Assembly: GCF_000482485.1 (NCBI RefSeq)
Contig: NZ_KI519436.1
Span: forward strand, 262,618-326,617
Direction: 5' to 3'
DNA: 64,000 bases
From: Paucisalibacillus globulus DSM 18846
GTDB taxonomy: Bacteria; Bacillota; Bacilli; Bacillales; Amphibacillaceae
Of this stretch, positions 60,507-64,000 are shown piece by piece (position 1 is the first letter of the stretch; every line of letters starts with the position of its first letter). A model generated the notes under the pieces. It did not search any database. It had not been told where the DNA came from and saw nothing but the letters and a program-made list of their open reading frames with translations. The position numbers were made by a program, and so were the translations under genes.

Positions 60507-62216
60507 TTATGCAAAGCGAACTTCAATCCATTCCTTCACACTATTAATAAACCAAATTCGACTACAATCTTCTATTTCATCTACTAATATAATACGTTCA
60601 CTAATTATCTCCTGATCCAATAAGGATTTACGAAAAGTTCCTGCTAACAACCCACATGAAACAGGGGGAGTGTACAGCCTATTCTCTAACTCCACAACAA
60701 TATTCCCACGAGTAAACTCTGTTATTTCAGCACGCTCATTCCATAATAAAACATCAAAAACAAGAGGAAAGGGTAGCAGGCTTTTATCATAATTACTCCG
60801 ATTAGTCGTCTTATGATAAAGGAAAATATCTTGATGGTTAATTGGGGATTTTGCTAATGCGACCACGTGATTGTCTATAGGTTTTTCTGGTTTTACATCT
60901 ATTGTAAAGCTCCCATCCTTATTTAGTAGAACTCTTATTTTCCACATACCTTTTCGATACTTATCTAAGGATTCTAATACTCTTTCCTTTAATAGACTCG
61001 GATTAAACGTAAAATTAAAATAAGTTGCTGATTTTTGTAGGCGTTCCATATGGTTTTCAAAAACAAGTAACCTACCTTCTTTTAATCCAATTGTTTCAAT
61101 GAGTTGAATAGTCATTCTTGATGTTGATAGAACTTTTGCTTTTGTCAAAACTTCATCATATTCCTCGATTTCATCAGAATCCCAAGTGATACCACCGCCA
61201 ACCCCATAAGTAGCGTCCCCATTACGATCAATCATGACAGTTCGGATCGGCACATTAAAAATTGCTTCCTTTTCTGGTGTAATATATCCAATTGCACCAC
61301 AATATACTTGCCGAGGAGTGTTTTCGAGATGATGGATCATGTCCATAGTGCTAATTTTAGGTGCGCCAGTAATGGAACCACAAGGAAATAACGCCTTGAA
61401 AATATCCAAAATACCCTTATCTTCATCAATCTCACAAGTAACGGTTGATGTCATTTGATAAACAGTTGGATACTCTTCAATTGAAAATAACTCTGGTACA
61501 GATACCGTACCAGGCTTGGCAATACTTCCTAAATCATTACGAAGTAGGTCGACAATCATAACATTCTCAGCGCGGTTTTTCTCTGAACGATACAACCACT
61601 CGGCATTTATCTGATCTTCTATGGGAGTCTTCCCTCTACCAATGGTTCCTTTCATCGGTTTAGTCGTAAGTTTACTATCCTTTAAATGAAAGAAGAGTTC
61701 AGGGGAAGCGGATAGAATTTTAAAGTCACCAATATCTAAGAAAGCACTGTAACTAGCGGACTGTGAATTAGCAAGCTTTTGATAAAAAGTAAATGCATCA
61801 CCTTGAAAGGATGCGCTCATTCTAATCGTATAATTTACTTGATAAGTATTTCCATGATAAATAGCATCTTTAATTTTGTGAATAGATTGGTAGTAGTTTT
61901 CGATACTCGTGTTGGGTAACCAGTCCGAAATATAGAATGAGCCATTTGATTTCAATTTTTCTGTTTCACTTGCATTCTTATAAATGCCAAACCAAAGAAG
62001 TGGCATAGTAGTACCTTTCATAACTTTCATAGAGGGATCAAAGGCAGGAGCGGCTTCATAAGAAAGGAACCCAGCAGCATAATAACCATCTTGGATAGCT
62101 TTTTGAACTTGTTTCATTGCAGGAATAACCTGCTCAATGTTGTATGCATCAATTATTTTAATGGGATTAATAAAAGTAGTTGAATCATTATTAAAGTCAA
62201 ATTGAAGCTTGATCAT
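60507..62216 (-). CDS. pabB: Fused aminodeoxychorismate synthase component I and lyase (PabB-PabC)
   Basis: 569 residues. Residues about 1-365 are the chorismate-binding PabB domain (KPMKGTIGRG, RNDLGSIAKPGTV, YQMTSTV, FPCGSITGAPKISTM, YGVGGGITWDS). Residues about 370-569 are a PabC-like fold-type IV PLP lyase (FENHMERLQKSATYFNF; PLP lysine in LYHKTTNRSNYD; TEFTRGNIVVELENRLYTPP). Together with PabA it makes p-aminobenzoate for folate in two proteins. Start overlaps the end of pabA by 20 bases. Confidence 0.92.
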   Translation of the reverse strand: MIKLQFDFNNDSTTFINPIKIIDAYNIEQVIPAMKQVQKAIQDGYYAAGFLSYEAAPAFDPSMKVMKGTTMPLLWFGIYKNASETEKLKSNGSFYISDWLPNTSIENYYQSIHKIKDAIYHGNTYQVNYTIRMSASFQGDAFTFYQKLANSQSASYSAFLDIGDFKILSASPELFFHLKDSKLTTKPMKGTIGRGKTPIEDQINAEWLYRSEKNRAENVMIVDLLRNDLGSIAKPGTVSVPELFSIEEYPTVYQMTSTVTCEIDEDKGILDIFKALFPCGSITGAPKISTMDMIHHLENTPRQVYCGAIGYITPEKEAIFNVPIRTVMIDRNGDATYGVGGGITWDSDEIEEYDEVLTKAKVLSTSRMTIQLIETIGLKEGRLLVFENHMERLQKSATYFNFTFNPSLLKERVLESLDKYRKGMWKIRVLLNKDGSFTIDVKPEKPIDNHVVALAKSPINHQDIFLYHKTTNRSNYDKSLLPFPLVFDVLLWNERAEITEFTRGNIVVELENRLYTPPVSCGLLAGTFRKSLLDQEIISERIILVDEIEDCSRIWFINSVKEWIEVRFA

Positions 62217-62793
62217 TAATATGAACTCCTTTGGAAAAGAAAAAGTTTCTTAGTAATGGAAGACCACTCTCAGATAAGATAGATTCTGGGTGACCTTGAA
62301 TTCCTACAATTGGATACTTTTTATGTCGTAGTGCTGCGATATCGCCTGATTCTGTATAAGCACTAGCTTCTAAGCAATCAGGTAAGCTTTCAAGTTCAAC
62401 AATTAGGGAATGATATCTAGTTATTTTCAAAGGATTAGCTAAGTTTTTAAAAATATCCTTTCCATCATGTTTAATGTTCGAAACTTTTCCGTGTACTGGC
62501 TCCTTAGCTTTAATTATAGTTCCTCCAAAGGCTTGTGCAATAATTTGGTGTCCTAAGCAAATACCGATAATAGGATATTCCATATAAAGTTTCTGAACAA
62601 CTTCCAAACAAATCCCTGCAGAATTGGGATTACCTGGACCCGGAGAAATTAAAATATGTGAGGGGTTCATTTTTCGAATACCCTCTATTGTAAGTTCATC
62701 ATTTCTTTTAATGCACACCTTGTAATTCAGTTGGTATATATACTGAACAAGATTAAATGTAAATGAATCATAATTATCGATAACTAGAATCAT
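62197..62793 (-). CDS. pabA: Aminodeoxychorismate synthase glutamine amidotransferase PabA
   Basis: 198 residues, class I glutamine amidotransferase: NYDSFTFNLVQY at the start, oxyanion region SPGPGNPNSAG, catalytic Cys in GICLGHQ (about 76-82) and His/Glu in GHPES (about 167-171). Directly coupled to the pabBC fusion, so it supplies ammonia for aminodeoxychorismate rather than anthranilate; dual use with TrpE cannot be excluded. Confidence 0.92.
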   Translation of the reverse strand: MILVIDNYDSFTFNLVQYIYQLNYKVCIKRNDELTIEGIRKMNPSHILISPGPGNPNSAGICLEVVQKLYMEYPIIGICLGHQIIAQAFGGTIIKAKEPVHGKVSNIKHDGKDIFKNLANPLKITRYHSLIVELESLPDCLEASAYTESGDIAALRHKKYPIVGIQGHPESILSESGLPLLRNFFFSKGVHINDQASI

Positions 62794-62829
62794 ATGATTT
62801 CCTCATCTCATAATTCTTTACTATAGTAG

Positions 62830-62862
62830 AAAAAAAACATCCACCCTCGGGTAGATGTTGTA
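62830..62862 (-). terminator. ygzB terminator
   Basis: On the minus strand ACATCTACCC and GGGTGGATGT with a GA loop, then T8. It separates ygzB from pabA. Confidence 0.75.
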
Positions 62863-62943
62863 TGTTCTGGATGTATGTCGATAGAAAATTAAATCACTAT
62901 GAGAACTTTAGTATCTATAATAGAAGTTGTAATTTCCAAGATT

Positions 62944-63327
62944 CTATTGTTTCTTCTTAAGCTCTCTTTTGTATTTACGTGAATTATATTTTTCATCAAA
63001 TTCTTTACCTTCTAAATCCTTATCAAGTGTTAATGGTTGTTTGCAGTGCATACAAGCGTCCACTCGACCTAACATTTTCGTTGGCTTCTCACATGTAGGA
63101 CAAATAATTGCAACAGTTTTGGTTGAGAGCATCCCTATCCAAAAGTAAACGACTGTACTAAGGACAACAGAAATAATACCAAACAAGAAAAAGATAACCA
63201 TTAACCATTCTATTTTCTTCAATAGTAAGCCTATGTACATTAAACCGATTCCGGCAAAGACAAGGATTAAGGCGAAAGAACGGATTTTATTGATTTTACT
63301 TGAATAAACTAATTGAGGTTCAGCCAT
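62944..63327 (-). CDS. ygzB: YgzB (UPF0295/DUF2614 membrane zinc-ribbon protein)
   Basis: 127 residues from ATG 63327 behind GGAGGATAAAT. Two membrane helices ([19 protein letters not shown] and [22 protein letters not shown]) and a C-terminal zinc ribbon CPTCEKP...CMHCKQP, then a lysine-rich tail. Function unknown. It sits next to perR and the rRNA operon as in B. subtilis. Confidence 0.9.
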   Translation of the reverse strand: MAEPQLVYSSKINKIRSFALILVFAGIGLMYIGLLLKKIEWLMVIFFLFGIISVVLSTVVYFWIGMLSTKTVAIICPTCEKPTKMLGRVDACMHCKQPLTLDKDLEGKEFDEKYNSRKYKRELKKKQ

Positions 63328-63511
63328 TCTTATTTATCCTCCTTATTATATACATGGATAGTATAGCATAACTTATACAAACAATAGTATTTTTTTCCTT
63401 GTTAGGGACATATTATTATGGATGTTCTGTTACATAACTAATTGTACTACTAGTATAGAGTAGCAAGTTGGCTTGCATTTAACGACATTCTAAATAGACC
63501 TAATAAAGTTG

Positions 63512-63729
63512 TTGACATTGATCTGTGAGCGTGGTAAAGTTATAGTCGTTGCTTAAATAGCTCATGTTATTTAGCGACAATAACATAAAAAATATATCGA
63601 AAAAAAGTTGTTGACATTGAATTGCCAACGTGGTATATTAATAAAGTCGCTGATTTGAGAAGCGATATGAAAGAAATAGAAAATCTTTTAAAAAAAGTTG
63701 TTGACGTAATTTAGTCGACGTGATATACT
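63512..63729 (+). promoter_or_regulatory. Three tandem rRNA promoters
   Basis: P1: TTGACA 63512-63517, 17 bases, TAAAGT 63535-63540. P2: TTGACA 63611-63616, 17 bases, TATATT 63634-63639. P3: TTGACG 63701-63706, 17 bases, TATACT 63724-63729. Each lies within a repeated AAAGTTGTTGAC context. Between 63328 and 63512 I see nothing else I can support. Confidence 0.85.
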
Positions 63730-63764
63730 TTAAAAGTTGTCGCTTGAAGCGGCGAAAGAGATTT

Positions 63765-63783
63765 TGCTCCTTGAAAACTGAAC
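63765..63783 (+). promoter_or_regulatory. boxA-like antitermination leader element
   Basis: TGCTCCTTGAAAACTGAAC matches the conserved boxA-containing leader found before 16S rRNA in Bacillaceae, about 120 bases before the mature 5' end. Confidence 0.7.
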
Positions 63784-63902
63784 AAAACAACCAGTATGTA
63801 AGGAAAAACATACCCTGTTTTTTCTATTAAAGAAATTCTAAAAGCTAGCGTGCTTTTAGTAGCTAAGAACTTAATTGACTTGTTCAATTATGATAAACAA
63901 AC

Positions 63903-64000
63903 TTTTTTGGAGAGTTTGATCTTGGCTCAGGACGAACGCTGGCGGCGTGCCTAATACATGCAAGTCGAGCGAGTGAAACTAACTGATCCCTTCGGGGTGA
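63903..64000 (+). rRNA. rrs: 16S ribosomal RNA, 5' end, cut by window edge
   Basis: Mature 5' end set at 63903 by alignment with B. subtilis (GGAGAGTTTGATC at 63909). GGACGAACGCTGGCGGCG and CATGCAAGTCGAGCGAG follow; the V1 stretch ending CCCTTCGGGG is of the Oceanobacillus/Gracilibacillus kind. The base at 63922 is T where most bacteria have C or A within the standard 27F primer site. Confidence 0.95.

Noticed and set aside
1..64000. CRISPR arrays, insertion sequences, prophage genes
   Set aside because: No regularly spaced repeats, transposase, integrase or phage structural genes were seen on either strand.

Overview
The window comes from a low-GC, endospore-forming Bacillaceae chromosome. 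Evidence includes the gamma-type SASP gene sspE, the spore-cortex deacetylase pdaA, PerR and CtsR operators, strong AGGAGG-type ribosome binding sites, many TTG/GTG starts, and a 16S rRNA 5' end of the Oceanobacillus/Ornithinibacillus type (genus not resolved). Much of the backbone follows the order of the B. subtilis yfk-yfj-yfh-yga-rrnD region as I remember it: yfkF/yfkD/pdaA near the left, yfhE-yfhF-recX-yfhH, yfhP-mutY-sspE-ygaC-ygaD-gsaB-bcp-perR-ygzB, then a ribosomal RNA operon at the right edge.

Layout. 1-16.6 kb: start of a ZosA-like metal ATPase under a PerR box, an amino-acid ABC pair, an MFS exporter, yfkD, a YuiF/NhaC-type carrier, pdaA, an OpuAC-type glycine betaine binding protein, an acyl-CoA synthetase, clpE with two CtsR boxes, a secreted metallo-beta-lactamase-fold hydrolase, and a GntR-ABC operon with its operator. 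16.7-36.5 kb: an accessory RiPP gene cluster. 37.1-40.7 kb: a GntR/ABC-2/DUF1648 membrane operon read leftward, with a perfect operator. 40.7-50 kb: tandem DnaA boxes, yfhE, a GNAT gene with an elaborate RNA leader, yfhF, recX, an SDR, yfhH, tetR plus a frameshifted drug exporter, a UspA protein, yfhP and mutY. 50-64 kb: sspE, ygaC, ygaD, a MifM-like regulatory peptide before yidC2, gsaB, a K+ channel, bcp, a sugar transferase, a D-2-hydroxyacid dehydrogenase, PduO-type cobalamin adenosyltransferase, perR, pabA/pabBC, ygzB and three tandem rRNA promoters feeding 16S rRNA.

The most notable system is the RiPP cluster. A 63-residue precursor with a Cys/Ser/Thr-only-plus-Gly tail is followed by a YcaO cyclodehydratase, two E1/ocin-ThiF-like partner proteins, two SagB-type dehydrogenase-like proteins, a split LanB dehydratase (glutamylation protein and SpaB_C elimination protein), a 351-residue protein that could be a divergent pyridine synthase, and an 802-residue SPASM/PqqD protein that lacks any radical-SAM cysteine motif. 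An SDR precedes the precursor, a class III aminotransferase is divergent, and an ABC-2 exporter and a methyltransferase close the set. The combination predicts an azole- and dehydroamino-acid-containing peptide of thiopeptide type; whether a pyridine macrocycle forms is not shown by sequence. The 3' end of the precursor gene is duplicated just downstream as a degenerate copy.

Other regulatory surprises: a MifM-like arrest peptide whose acidic stall site abuts a hairpin sequestering the yidC2 ribosome binding site; a GNAT leader RNA with tRNA-like hairpins, competing stems and an RBS-containing terminator; an isolated LexA-type box; and genes whose best-placed initiation codon is ATT.
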